A stretch of DNA of 64,000 nt from positions 286,455-350,454 of the forward strand of contig NZ_LAZU01000032.1 in NCBI RefSeq assembly GCF_000987955.1. Direction: 5' to 3'. Under the pieces are notes generated by a model. That model was not told where the DNA came from. It did no database searches and saw only the letters and a program-made list of their open reading frames with translations. Positions 24,696 to 33,092 of the stretch are shown one piece after another. Source of the stretch: Paenibacillus sp. DMB20 (GTDB lineage Bacteria; Bacillota; Bacilli; Paenibacillales; Paenibacillaceae). The position numbers were made by a program, and so were the translations under genes. Positions within the stretch are counted from its first letter, which is position 1, and the number at the start of each line of letters is the position of its first letter.

Positions 24696-25903
24696 TATGC
24701 TGCCGTTTGACGAATGTTCAGGATTTTCCGCAAAAACAACCATGTTCCGATGGGGGAAGCTCCCAAAACCAACAGCAGCAAAGTCAAGATCCACGGGTCC
24801 TTCCGAAAAGACAAGACGGCGATGAAAATAAGCAGGCCTGCGATTCTTCCGGTCATCAGGCTGATTTCCCGGACGACGACAAGCTCTACCTTTTTTTCCG
24901 CATTCTTACGGCTCGTCCCCATCAAATCAAAACTGACGGAGACCGCGGGAAGCATGAACAACGGCATGAACAATGAGGTTCCTATCCCGAGAACAAGCAA
25001 GGTCATGTAATTCACGTCCCACAAAAGCGGAACGACCACAAGGACCATAATAACGGCTCCCGCAATCATTCCTGCGCTTCGGTATGCCGGCTTCAGCCAC
25101 TTCCCGGCCGCCCAGTAGCTTACCAGGGAAACCGCCGACGTAATTAGCAAAAAACTGCCCAAGCCGCGATTCCTGATTCGTTGCCGTATAGACAAGAAGT
25201 GCGATCAAGAAGGAAAAAACCCCTTCCCGTATGCCTTGCATGGCTAAGCCGGCTATGGCCGAGCGCCATGTCCCGTCCTTATCTCTCAGCCGCCGGATCC
25301 CTTCAAGCCATTCATAATGACCGCTGGCAGGTCTTTTTTTTCAGAAAAAAAGCTGAGGACCGCGGTACATCCGAAAATAACCATCGAAATGGTAAAAATC
25401 AGCCTGTACCCCCGATCTCCCTGCAGCCAAGTGATGATCAAGCCGGACGCCCAGGGACCTACAATGCCGGTTATGGAGCCAAGCAGACCGACCCATCCGT
25501 TAAACCAGTCCCGGTTCTCCGCATCGGTAATTTCAAAATAAACTACATTAAACGCAAGCCAAAATAAACCAAGCGACAATCCAAGCAGCAGACCGAGCGG
25601 CCAAATGTAATCAATGGCATTCTTTCCGGCTCCCAGGACAAACAAATAAAACAAACCGGAAACGGCGATGCCCAGCCGCAGCGCGTTCATTTTATTGCCC
25701 TGCTTCACCCATTTGCCCGCAATCCAAAACGTCAGCCCGAGCGCAATCTGCTGCGCCATCGTAAACCAGGCGATCATCAAATAATCCTGCCTGCTCTTCC
25801 ATAGGTACACATTCAGAAAAGTGCCGGACAATGCCCCGGCAAGCACAAACAAACCGTTTACCGCCAGCAGCAGCACCGTTTGGCGGTCTCTGTGCCGCTT
25901 CAT
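24695..25903 (-). CDS. Major facilitator superfamily transporter (three one-base frameshifts)
   Basis: A 12-helix-type MFS permease of about 400 residues spread over three reading frames. The first part, from ATG 25903 (AAGGGGGG upstream), reads MKRHRDRQTVLLLAVNGLF through LSFF. The middle part reads KKRPASGHYEWLEGIRR through LVYTATNQESRLG, and the last part SAVSLVSYWAAGKWLKP through the C-terminus. One extra base in each of the runs A7 25345-25351, T8 25334-25341 and A6 25149-25154 explains all the shifts (giving FFLKKRPAS and LGQFLLITSAV). The substrate is unknown. If the breaks are genuine the gene is dead, but the uniform one-base pattern points to sequence error. Confidence 0.82.
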
Positions 25904-26034
25904 GCGTAACCGCCCCCCTTCAGCAGCCGAGTTGTATTCCAAAGTTAAGTTGCCCCAAGGATAATAAGTTCATAACCTTAAAAAACCAAAAATGCTGACA
26001 CCTCAGCGCAGGCTTTGGGGAAGGGCTTCCGCAC

Positions 26035-26069
26035 AAAAAAATGAGCAGCACCATCGCCGCTCATTTTTT
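26035..26069. terminator. Bidirectional terminator after the zinc-ribbon gene
   Basis: ATGAGC / GCTCAT with flanking A-run and T-run extends the stem to about 12 pairs (AAAAAAATGAGC / GCTCATTTTTT). It lies just after the stop codon at 26077. Confidence 0.72.
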
Positions 26070-26076
26070 CATTATT

Positions 26077-26640
26077 TTATTGTGCCGGGTCTCCCGTTAA
26101 TCCTTTGATCAATCGCAAACGGTCATCTTCCGATAGCGTATATTGGACCTGAAAGCATCCCGAACAGATATAGACGTTCAGATGGAACGGAGGCTTCAGC
26201 AGGGGCGCCTGAAGCGAAGCCGGCAAGGCAGGCTCAAAAGCTTCACCGCTCACCTTCTGCGTTCCGGCAAGCATCATATATTCCCGGCAATGGAAGCATT
26301 CGGGCGTTTCATCCTGATCATCAAGCACGCTCTCGACGGATTCCTCATATGCCATTAGATCATGGTCATCGCCGTATTTATCCAATACCCGAATCGCCGG
26401 AACCGTGCCATCCCCGATTCCCCAGAAGGGTTTATTCAAAATATCGCCGCTTTCATACTCGTCATCCTCTTCGGGAGCATGTTCTTCATTGTCAAGCTCC
26501 CCATTCTCACCCTCAAGCTCGATGTTCAGCGTACGATAGCCTTTCAATTCATTGTCGCAATGCGGACAGTTCTCTTCCGGTCCGATTTCCTCGTCCCATA
26601 CAATTTCTGTCTGGCACCAAGGACACACAGTCGGTTCCAT
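26077..26640 (-). CDS. Conserved protein with two zinc-ribbon motifs
   Basis: A 187-residue protein of unknown function. CPWCQTEIVWDEEIG followed by ENCPHC (residues 6-29) is one treble-clef or zinc-ribbon knuckle. CFHCREYM (about 115) with YICSGCFQVQY (about 158) forms a second four-cysteine site. The middle is strongly acidic (EEDDEYESGD). It is the last gene of a unit with a DUF350 membrane protein and a 26-residue membrane peptide, which suggests a membrane-stress or envelope role, but this is inference from neighbourhood only. Confidence 0.78.
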   Translation of the reverse strand: MEPTVCPWCQTEIVWDEEIGPEENCPHCDNELKGYRTLNIELEGENGELDNEEHAPEEDDEYESGDILNKPFWGIGDGTVPAIRVLDKYGDDHDLMAYEESVESVLDDQDETPECFHCREYMMLAGTQKVSGEAFEPALPASLQAPLLKPPFHLNVYICSGCFQVQYTLSEDDRLRLIKGLTGDPAQ

Positions 26641-26672
26641 CCCTTATTCATCCCTTTCCTTGAATCTTCAAT

Positions 26673-26753
26673 TTATTTCCACATTAAAAATACAATACCG
26701 GATACAAAAAAGATCAAGGCTGCCGCGAATAATACCCGCGGTAAATATTTCAT
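26673..26753 (-). CDS. Predicted 26-residue single-pass membrane peptide
   Basis: A short open frame, MKYLPRVLFAAALIFFVSGI followed by VFLMWK, in the gap between the DUF350 gene and the zinc-ribbon gene on the same strand. A Shine-Dalgarno-like GGAGCGAGGG precedes the ATG at 26753. One hydrophobic helix spans nearly its whole length, with Lys at both ends. The position, coupling and composition make it a plausible small protein of the operon, but I know no named homologue. Confidence 0.5.
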   Translation of the reverse strand: MKYLPRVLFAAALIFFVSGIVFLMWK

Positions 26754-26770
26754 CGCCCTCGCTCCTTCAT

Positions 26771-27190
26771 TTAAATGATGCTTGCGCCTATAACGTAAGA
26801 CAAGGAAACGGTGATGATCAATACGATCAACCCGACCGCCCGGTTATCTTTACCGATCTCTTCATCCACGGAAAAAACAGGCGTCAAAAACTCGAGCAGG
26901 AGATATGCCCCAAGCAGCAATACGAACCCGATAAACGACCATATAATCATATCATAGACCGATGTATTCAACTGAATGCTGAAACGCATCACATTGCATA
27001 TGCCGAATATTTTCCCTCCGGTAGCCATCGCCGCAGCGACGTTGCCTTTTCGGATTTCGTCCCAGCAGTTATATTTGGTAACGAGCTCAAAGCAGGATAA
27101 GTACACAATGAGCGCTAGAATCGCAACCGAGAAATAGCCGACCATCACACCCACAGGATGAGCCAGCAGCTGATCAATGCTTTCCGTCAT
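26771..27190 (-). CDS. DUF350 (YjfL-family) membrane protein
   Basis: A 139-residue integral membrane protein with four predicted helices. VMVGYFSVAILALIVYLSCFEL, then the polar segment NCWDEIRKGNVAAAMATGGK with the conserved G-N-x-A pattern of DUF350, then three further hydrophobic segments ending VGLIVLIITVSLSYVIGASI. DUF350 proteins often occur with stress-related envelope genes. It is the first gene of the three-gene unit with the 26-residue peptide and the zinc-ribbon protein. Function is not established for the family. Confidence 0.82.
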   Translation of the reverse strand: MTESIDQLLAHPVGVMVGYFSVAILALIVYLSCFELVTKYNCWDEIRKGNVAAAMATGGKIFGICNVMRFSIQLNTSVYDMIIWSFIGFVLLLGAYLLLEFLTPVFSVDEEIGKDNRAVGLIVLIITVSLSYVIGASII

Positions 27191-27309
27191 TTTCCCCGCG
27201 TTCCTCCCCGTAAAATCGGCGGCTGCGCGGCAGTCCGCCGGTCTTCACACATACTTTTAATTGTATACGAGTCAGAGAACTTTCGGTTCCGAAAACCATG
27301 GCGCGCATA

Positions 27310-29676
27310 TTATTTCAGCTCCGCGATCGTTACGCCGGTGCCGCCTTCCCCATAGTTTCCAAGACGATAGCTTTTGACATGCTTATGCTTCCGCAGATAT
27401 TCCTGAATTCCGGTCCGCAAAATTCCCGTACCCTTGCCGTGGATAATGTAGACCTGACCCAAGTTGCTCAAGAATGCTTCGTCGATGAACCGATCGACTT
27501 CGATCAAAGCCTCCTCCAGGTTCTCGCCCCGCAAATCCAGCTCGCTCCGGGTACTTTCGTCCCTCGTCCGCTTCAGAACCGTTGCCGTCCGCTGAGCCTG
27601 CGGCTTCTTGCTCGGCGCCGCCGACAGCAGTTCCAGATCGTCCAGGGACACCTTCATCTTCATGATGCCAAGCTGAACCAAAGCTTCCTTCGCTCCGGCC
27701 ATTTCAACGACATGCCCCTTCTGGTTCAAGCTGTATACCATAACCTCGTCTCCGGGCTCGATCTTCCGTTTCTCCTTGGGGTTCCGCTGCACGGACGATT
27801 TCCTTTTCTGCTCCGGCTCTGCTTCATCCAGCCGTTTCCGGGCTGCAATCAGCTTATGCTCCTTGACGGATGCCCCTTCCTCCTGGGCAAGCTTGCGCAG
27901 ATCCGCGATAATCTCCTCCGCTTCGCTGCGGGCCTTGTCCACGAGCTTTTTCGCTTCCAGCCGAGCTTTGTCCACATACTTGTCCCGCTGCTCCTCAAGT
28001 TTGGCCAGTTCGCGGCTGTGCCGTGCCTTCAGCTCCTCCAGTTCCTTCCGGAGAGCCTCCGCCTTCCCGCGTTCCACTTCGGCTTCGTGCCGGTTTTCTT
28101 CCAGGGAGGCGATCATGTGCTCTACGCGCTGATCCTCTTCCTTAACCTCTCCCCGGGCAAAATCCAAAATGGCGCCGGGGAGGCCCAGACGCTCCGCAAT
28201 AGCAAATGCGTTGCTTCGTCCCGGTACCCCGACAAGAAGACGATAGGTCGGGCTGAGCGTATTGATATCGAACTCCATGCTGGCGTTAATCACGCCGTTT
28301 CGCTCATAGGCGTAAGCCTTCAACTCGGAATAGTGCGTGGTCGCAATCATTCGGCAGCCCATGGCGTGGATGTGCTCCAGAATCGCAATGGCCAAAGCCG
28401 AGCCTTCCGCGGGGTCCGTACCGGCGCCGACTTCATCAAGAAGCACAAGACTTTTCGGCGTCATGTTTTTCAGAATTCTTATTATATTGGTCATATGGCT
28501 TGAGAACGTACTCAAGCTTTGCTCTATGCTCTGTTCATCCCCGATATCGGCGTAAATGGCATCGAACACGCACATCTGGCTTCCTTCCTCGGCCGGGATG
28601 AACAAACCCGACATCGCCATCAAATTCAGGAGGCCAATCGTTTTCAGCGTCACCGTCTTGCCGCCGGTGTTCGGCCCCGTGACGATGATGGACGTGTAAG
28701 AGTTGCCAAGATCCACATCAATCGGTACAACCTGATCTAGGGGAATAAGCGGGTGCCGCCCTTTTTTCAGTTTGAGGTAACCTCGGTCGTTCATTCGGGG
28801 AAGCGAGGCTTTCATCACATGAGCCAGACGCGCTTTGGCAAAAATAAAATCTAGCTGGCCGGTCAGATCCACATCTATGGCAAGCAGATCCGCCTGGTCT
28901 CCGACCAGAGCGGTCAATTTCTGCAGAATGACCTCAATCTCCCGCTCTTCCTTAAGCCGCGTTTCCCGAAGTTTGTTATTCATCGCAACAATGGACTCGG
29001 GTTCAATGAATAAAGTTGCGCCCGAGCCGGACTGGTCATGAACGATCCCGCCAAAATACGAGCGGTATTCCGCTTTTACCGGAATGACAAACCGGTCGCC
29101 CCGGATCGTAATAAGTTGGTCCTGCAGCATTTTGGCCACGGACTGGGAACGGATCATGCCATCCAGCTTCTCGCGGATCCTCACCTCTCCGTTCCGGAGC
29201 TCACGCCGGATTTGGGCCAGCTCCGGACTTGCGGAATCCATCACTTCAGCGCTTTCGTCAATGCAGGCTTTTATGGCGTCCTCAAGCGGTTTTTGCTCTG
29301 AAATGAGTTCGCTTAGATTGTACAGAATCTCGATGGGCTCGTCCTCGTGAATCTGGGCAAGGAAGCGCTTGAGCCGGCGCGAACCCATAATCGTGTTGGC
29401 AACGGCAAGAAGCTCGTGCGGGTTCAGCGTTCCGCCGATACGCGCACGCTTAAGCGGTTCGGTAATGTCCGTAATTCCCCCGAAAGACGGGCTGCCCTTC
29501 AAACGGTCTACGGTATAAGCCTGGTCCGTGGCCGCCAGCAGCTGTTTGACGTCCTCAAGCTGCACCGAAGGCTTCAGTTGGTCAACGATCGTTCCGCCCA
29601 TGGAAGTTTGGGTATATTTAGACAGCGTATTTAAAATTTTTCGGTATTCTAACGTCTGTAAAATCTTGTCGTCCAA
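27310..29676 (-). CDS. mutS2: MutS2 (MutSB) ribosome-rescue/recombination ATPase with Smr domain
   Basis: A MutS-family ATPase of about 788 residues. The N-terminal region has the MutS core and clamp. The ATPase has Walker A GPNTGGKTVTLKT, SSLSTFSSHM-like STFSSHMTNI, Walker B SLVLLDEVGAGTDPAEGSA and the signature TTHYSELKAYA. A KOW-like segment and long coiled coil (550-650) lead to the C-terminal Smr nuclease domain (SELDLRGENLEEALIEVD, YIIHGKGTGILR). The start is uncertain: TTG 29676 (MDDKILQTLEY) has GGAG eleven bases upstream, while GTG 29685 is only two bases from it. In Bacillus the protein acts on collided ribosomes and recombination intermediates. Confidence 0.95.
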   Translation of the reverse strand: MDDKILQTLEYRKILNTLSKYTQTSMGGTIVDQLKPSVQLEDVKQLLAATDQAYTVDRLKGSPSFGGITDITEPLKRARIGGTLNPHELLAVANTIMGSRRLKRFLAQIHEDEPIEILYNLSELISEQKPLEDAIKACIDESAEVMDSASPELAQIRRELRNGEVRIREKLDGMIRSQSVAKMLQDQLITIRGDRFVIPVKAEYRSYFGGIVHDQSGSGATLFIEPESIVAMNNKLRETRLKEEREIEVILQKLTALVGDQADLLAIDVDLTGQLDFIFAKARLAHVMKASLPRMNDRGYLKLKKGRHPLIPLDQVVPIDVDLGNSYTSIIVTGPNTGGKTVTLKTIGLLNLMAMSGLFIPAEEGSQMCVFDAIYADIGDEQSIEQSLSTFSSHMTNIIRILKNMTPKSLVLLDEVGAGTDPAEGSALAIAILEHIHAMGCRMIATTHYSELKAYAYERNGVINASMEFDINTLSPTYRLLVGVPGRSNAFAIAERLGLPGAILDFARGEVKEEDQRVEHMIASLEENRHEAEVERGKAEALRKELEELKARHSRELAKLEEQRDKYVDKARLEAKKLVDKARSEAEEIIADLRKLAQEEGASVKEHKLIAARKRLDEAEPEQKRKSSVQRNPKEKRKIEPGDEVMVYSLNQKGHVVEMAGAKEALVQLGIMKMKVSLDDLELLSAAPSKKPQAQRTATVLKRTRDESTRSELDLRGENLEEALIEVDRFIDEAFLSNLGQVYIIHGKGTGILRTGIQEYLRKHKHVKSYRLGNYGEGGTGVTIAELK

Positions 29677-29838
29677 GAAGTTCACAACTCCTCTCAATCA
29701 TTGCCTTTATTATATCGAAGACCATCCATTTTCGCTATTTTCAGGATTTTGGCCGATAAATCCTTCCACACATAACTCACTTGAAATCGGAACAAAATAA
29801 GTTTGCGTAAATTTGCAGCTTAATAAGGAGGCCGTTCG

Positions 29839-30198
29839 ATGCAATTTCTCGGGCATGTCATACGTTTCATCGTTTCTGCGCTTATTCTGATGATTGTGGG
29901 CTGGATCGTTCCGCTGTTCAGCGTAGGGGGATTCGGAAGCGCCCTGCTGCTTGCTCTGGTCATCGCCGTTCTGGGATGGATCATCGAAAGCGTATTTGGA
30001 ACACGGGTTACCCCGTTCGGGCGGGGCATTGTCGGATTTCTGGTTAGCGCTCTTGTCATTTACGTCGCTCAATTCCTCATTGCCGACGTAAGAGTGACCG
30101 TTCTCGGAGCACTGCTGGCTGCCCTTGTCATCGGAATTATCGATTTGTTCATTCCGCTGGCAACGCCATTCGACAAGAATAAAAACGAGAATAAGTAA
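29839..30198 (+). CDS. Phage-holin-4-like/YvlD-family membrane protein
   Basis: A 119-residue protein made almost entirely of four hydrophobic helices (FIVSALILMIVGWIVPLFSV, LLLALVIAVLGWIIESVF, FLVSALVIYVAQFLI, LGALLAALVIGIIDLFIPL). The arrangement, with GWIVPLFSVGGFGSAL, is that of the YvlD / Mycobacterium-type holin-4 superfamily. In Bacillus, yvlD belongs to a cell-envelope stress operon and is not a lysis holin; no phage genes are present here. AAGGAGG lies seven bases before the ATG. It is transcribed alone between mutS2 and the cupredoxin gene. Confidence 0.8.
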   Translation: MQFLGHVIRFIVSALILMIVGWIVPLFSVGGFGSALLLALVIAVLGWIIESVFGTRVTPFGRGIVGFLVSALVIYVAQFLIADVRVTVLGALLAALVIGIIDLFIPLATPFDKNKNENK

Positions 30199-30218
30199 AA
30201 TCCGAAGCCGGTTCGGAA

Positions 30219-30257
30219 AAGCAAGTTCCTGTTTAAATGCAGGGACTTGCTTTTTTT
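30219..30257 (+). terminator. Terminator after the YvlD-like gene
   Basis: AAGCAAGTTCCTG pairs with CAGGGACTTGCTT around an eight-base loop, followed by seven T. Confidence 0.8.
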
Positions 30258-30381
30258 CATGAAAAAAATCCCAAAGGAAGTTCACCAATTATTCATATTC
30301 AATTCAGCGCACAAACCAAATTTTTACGTTATCATTATAGAAGAAATTTTCACACAATATATAAAGTTAGGGGAGAATTTT

Positions 30382-30771
30382 ATGAAAAAAACGCTTGCAT
30401 TGATAGTTTCCTGCATGTTGCTGTTTGTTTTGGCGGCTTGCGGCGGGGATAAAGACTCAGCTTCGCCGAACGAAACCGGCGTTACGGATACAGGGGTAGC
30501 CCCGGAAGCCGAGCTGGTCATTAGCGCCACCAACTACCAATTCGATAAACAGGAATACACCCTAAAAAAAGGCGTGCCCGTTAAGATTACCTTCAAGAAC
30601 GAGGAAGGCAACCACGGCGTGTTGATCCCGGCCCTCAATCTGCAGTTGGACAGCAAAAACGACTCCGCGGTCGTTACTCCGGACAAAACAGGCGAGTTCG
30701 ATATCTCCTGCTCCATCATGTGCGGACCCGGACATACGAAGATGATCTCCAAACTGATTATCGAGGAGTAG
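30382..30771 (+). CDS. Cupredoxin lipoprotein with CuA-type site (COX2-like)
   Basis: A 129-residue secreted lipoprotein. MKKTLALIVSCMLLFVLAAC is the signal peptide and lipobox. The mature domain is a cupredoxin fold resembling the soluble part of cytochrome c oxidase subunit II: ITFKNEEGNHGV supplies the first histidine, and CSIMCGPGHTKM carries the C-x3-C-x3-H-x2-M binuclear CuA ligands. It lacks the membrane helices of subunit II and no oxidase genes are nearby, so it may carry electrons or copper. ATG 30382 follows GGGGAGA; earlier in-frame ATGs would remove the signal peptide. Confidence 0.88.
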   Translation: MKKTLALIVSCMLLFVLAACGGDKDSASPNETGVTDTGVAPEAELVISATNYQFDKQEYTLKKGVPVKITFKNEEGNHGVLIPALNLQLDSKNDSAVVTPDKTGEFDISCSIMCGPGHTKMISKLIIEE

Positions 30772-30814
30772 GCCAGAATAAGCTTCCCTCTATAACCAGG
30801 GAGACAAAAACAAT

Positions 30815-30857
30815 AACCTCCAGCATTCCAAGAACTCTTGCGAATCTGGAGGTTTTC
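30815..30857 (+). terminator. Terminator after the cupredoxin gene
   Basis: AACCTCCAG (30815-30823) pairs with CTGGAGGTT (30846-30854), with an inner CAAGA/TCTTG helix, then TTTT. Its T-run is on the plus strand. Confidence 0.75.
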
Positions 30858-30931
30858 TATGTCGATATGATGAATACGTGGAGCATATTCCCGTCTTTCC
30901 GTACATTCTTGTCAGCTTTGGTCCTGCTCAA

Positions 30932-32767
30932 TCAGTTCAATCCATTCGTTGTACTCCACCTGAAGTTTGGAATACTCTCCTGAAGCTTGCGATGCTCCTC
31001 CTCCAGCTTGGCGGAATTCTCAAGCTGAAGCTCCCGTTCGGCTTGAAGCAGTCGGTATTGGTGCATGACGAGCTCATATTTTTCACCGAGCTGGGACAGC
31101 TCCTCGGCCGCCTCTTTCTTCTCCTCTTCCAGTTGTTCGCAGGTCTCGCTAGAGGCCGCGATCTGCTGCTGCCAGGCATCGAGCTCCCGTCTGAGCGTTT
31201 CCTCCGTTTTCTCCCAATCCCGGCGTTCTTCCGAAAGACCCTCATACTTCGTACGCCATACATGAAGCTCTTCTTCTGCAGATTTAAGCATGGCGCTCAG
31301 CTCATGATCGCGTCCGTCGCGCTCGGCTGCCGATTTACGAAGATGCTCCAACTGGGAAGATACGGAATCGTATTCTTCCTCCAGCATTTCGTACAACTTT
31401 CGCGTTTCTTCTTCCCTGTCCGCTGCCTCACGGCTTGCTTTTTCCATCTCTTCCATTTGAAGCTGAAGCTCGTTCAGCTCCTGTTCGGCGGTATGACGGC
31501 GCGAAGCCTCGCGCTCAGCCTCGCCCTTAAGAACCTGCAGTTCCTCCTGAAGGTTTTTCATGCCCTCTTCCAGGGTTTCCGTGACCTCGAGCGCTTCAAC
31601 CATGCGCATTTCCAGATCTCCGATCTCCTCTTTGCGCTGCTCGGCAAGTTTCTTCCAGGATTCGACATCGGTATTCAAACGCTGGATATCGTCATGCAGC
31701 TTTCTCGAGTTCTGATTTGCATCCACCACAAGCTTTTGAAGACGGCGGCGTTCTTCCTCCGACTTTACGGCCTCCTGCTTCAATCCATCCCGCTCCTGAG
31801 TAAGCTGATCCGTTTTCTCCTTGGCCGATTGAAGCTCTTTCGCCGAAATTTCAAGCTGACTCCGCGTTTGCTGCAGCATCTCCTTAAGCTTGGAAGACTC
31901 GCCCTTAACGGCAGCCAGCTCTTTCTCGCTTCCTTCAAATCGAGTTTGCAGCGTACGGCCCGCATTTTGCTGCTCGGCCAGTTTTTTCTCCAAATTTTGA
32001 ATGGACGATTTGAGCAGGGATTCCTGCTCGGAGGCAGACTGCTTATATTTTTGTTCCAACCCCTGGACGGTCTGGCTGTGGCTTTGCTTCAACTCCTCCA
32101 AGGCCTGCGCATGTTTCTGTTCTGCCTGCTGAAGCAGGCGCTTATGATTGGACTCGTGCTGCTCCGCCGATTGTTTATGGCTTTTCTGCAGCTGCTCCAA
32201 CTGCGCCGCATGCTGGTTTTTTAAATCGTCGATCGTCTGCTTATGCTTCTTTTCCCACTCGGACGTCCGCTGGGAAAGCGTATTCTCCAGATTTTGCTTT
32301 TCCTTCAGCAGCTCGGACACACGCCGGGATTCCTTCTGCAGCAGCTCTTTGGTTCGCTCCGATTCGGCATTCAAAGCATCTTTGGCGGTACCCAGTTCTT
32401 TCGCAAGGGCTGTCTGCTCGTTAAGCCGACGTTCCAAATCCTCGGTGTGCTGCTTGAAATGCTGCTGCTGTTCCTGAAGAATGCCCTGGATCCGGGCCAG
32501 CTCCGAACGGAGCTCGCTCCGCTCAGCCGTCAGCAACTTGACCTCGTTCTGAAACTGCTGCATCTGCACAGCTTCCTCGGCCATATGTACTGCCGCAAGA
32601 ACGGCAATTCTCGGCGTATCCAAACGGGAGTGTGCCTTGGAAATCGAGCGCATCCGCTCGTCCACATAATTGGCAACTTGTTTCATATATTCGCTGCTGC
32701 TGCCCACAAGTTTATAGGAAGTTCCGTAGATTTCCACGGTAACGCGTGTACGGTCAGGTGTAGTCAC
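30932..32767 (-). CDS. zapA: Extended ZapA: FtsZ-associated protein with about 500-residue coiled-coil tail
   Basis: A 611-residue protein. Residues 1-85 (RVTVEIYGTSYKLVGSSS, YMKQVANYVDERMRSI, DTPRIAVLAAVHMAEE) match the ZapA domain that bundles FtsZ at the division ring. The remaining ~520 residues form an almost unbroken heptad-like coiled coil rich in Glu, Gln, Lys and Leu, with no membrane segment. Bacillus ZapA is about 85 residues, so this is a large fusion or extension. It is downstream of pheST, where zapA lies in Bacillus, which supports orthology. The tail could span or brace the division ring; there is no frameshift in it. Confidence 0.88.
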   Translation of the reverse strand: MTTPDRTRVTVEIYGTSYKLVGSSSEYMKQVANYVDERMRSISKAHSRLDTPRIAVLAAVHMAEEAVQMQQFQNEVKLLTAERSELRSELARIQGILQEQQQHFKQHTEDLERRLNEQTALAKELGTAKDALNAESERTKELLQKESRRVSELLKEKQNLENTLSQRTSEWEKKHKQTIDDLKNQHAAQLEQLQKSHKQSAEQHESNHKRLLQQAEQKHAQALEELKQSHSQTVQGLEQKYKQSASEQESLLKSSIQNLEKKLAEQQNAGRTLQTRFEGSEKELAAVKGESSKLKEMLQQTRSQLEISAKELQSAKEKTDQLTQERDGLKQEAVKSEEERRRLQKLVVDANQNSRKLHDDIQRLNTDVESWKKLAEQRKEEIGDLEMRMVEALEVTETLEEGMKNLQEELQVLKGEAEREASRRHTAEQELNELQLQMEEMEKASREAADREEETRKLYEMLEEEYDSVSSQLEHLRKSAAERDGRDHELSAMLKSAEEELHVWRTKYEGLSEERRDWEKTEETLRRELDAWQQQIAASSETCEQLEEEKKEAAEELSQLGEKYELVMHQYRLLQAERELQLENSAKLEEEHRKLQESIPNFRWSTTNGLN

Positions 32768-33042
32768 AGTTGTGCCCTCCTTCGATTGTCTGTTGATCTA
32801 AGATGTCTTTACGGTCTATCACCTTTCTACATTATATATGAGAAAGCTCTTCTAGACGAACCTCGTGTCAGCCAGACCGTATTTTCCCAGATTCATTTAT
32901 CGGTGAGGAAGCGTTACGCCTCCATGGCTTATCATCCGGTGCAAGTAGAAACGAAAGCCATTCATCCTTTTAAGAAGGCGATGTGTTCCGAGAGTCATAT
33001 AAATCCGAAGCGAAATTGAAATCCTATGCCTTCTTATATTTC
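32768..33042. other. Intergenic region between pheT and zapA
   Basis: No gene is visible. There is a nine-base inverted repeat TAAGAAGGC (32971-32979) / GCCTTCTTA (33028-33036) separated by 48 bases, and an AT-rich stretch near 32830 that probably contains the zapA promoter. The zapA Shine-Dalgarno GGAGGG lies at the left end. Confidence 0.4.
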
Positions 33043-33076
33043 AAAAAACCGCATCGAATGGTGTAATTCGATGCGG
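33043..33076 (-). terminator. Terminator of pheST
   Basis: CCGCATCGAAT / ATTCGATGCGG, an 11-base perfect stem with a six-base loop, followed on the minus strand by six T, about 15 bp beyond the pheT stop codon. Confidence 0.85.
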
Positions 33077-33092
33077 CTTCCCCCAATTCCTG

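Noticed and set aside
30878-32224. A 448-codon open frame on the plus strand
   Set aside because: It is antisense to the extended ZapA coiled coil. Leucine/phenylalanine-rich shadow frames are expected opposite Glu/Lys/Gln-rich coding sequence, and it has no family resemblance or ribosome-binding site.
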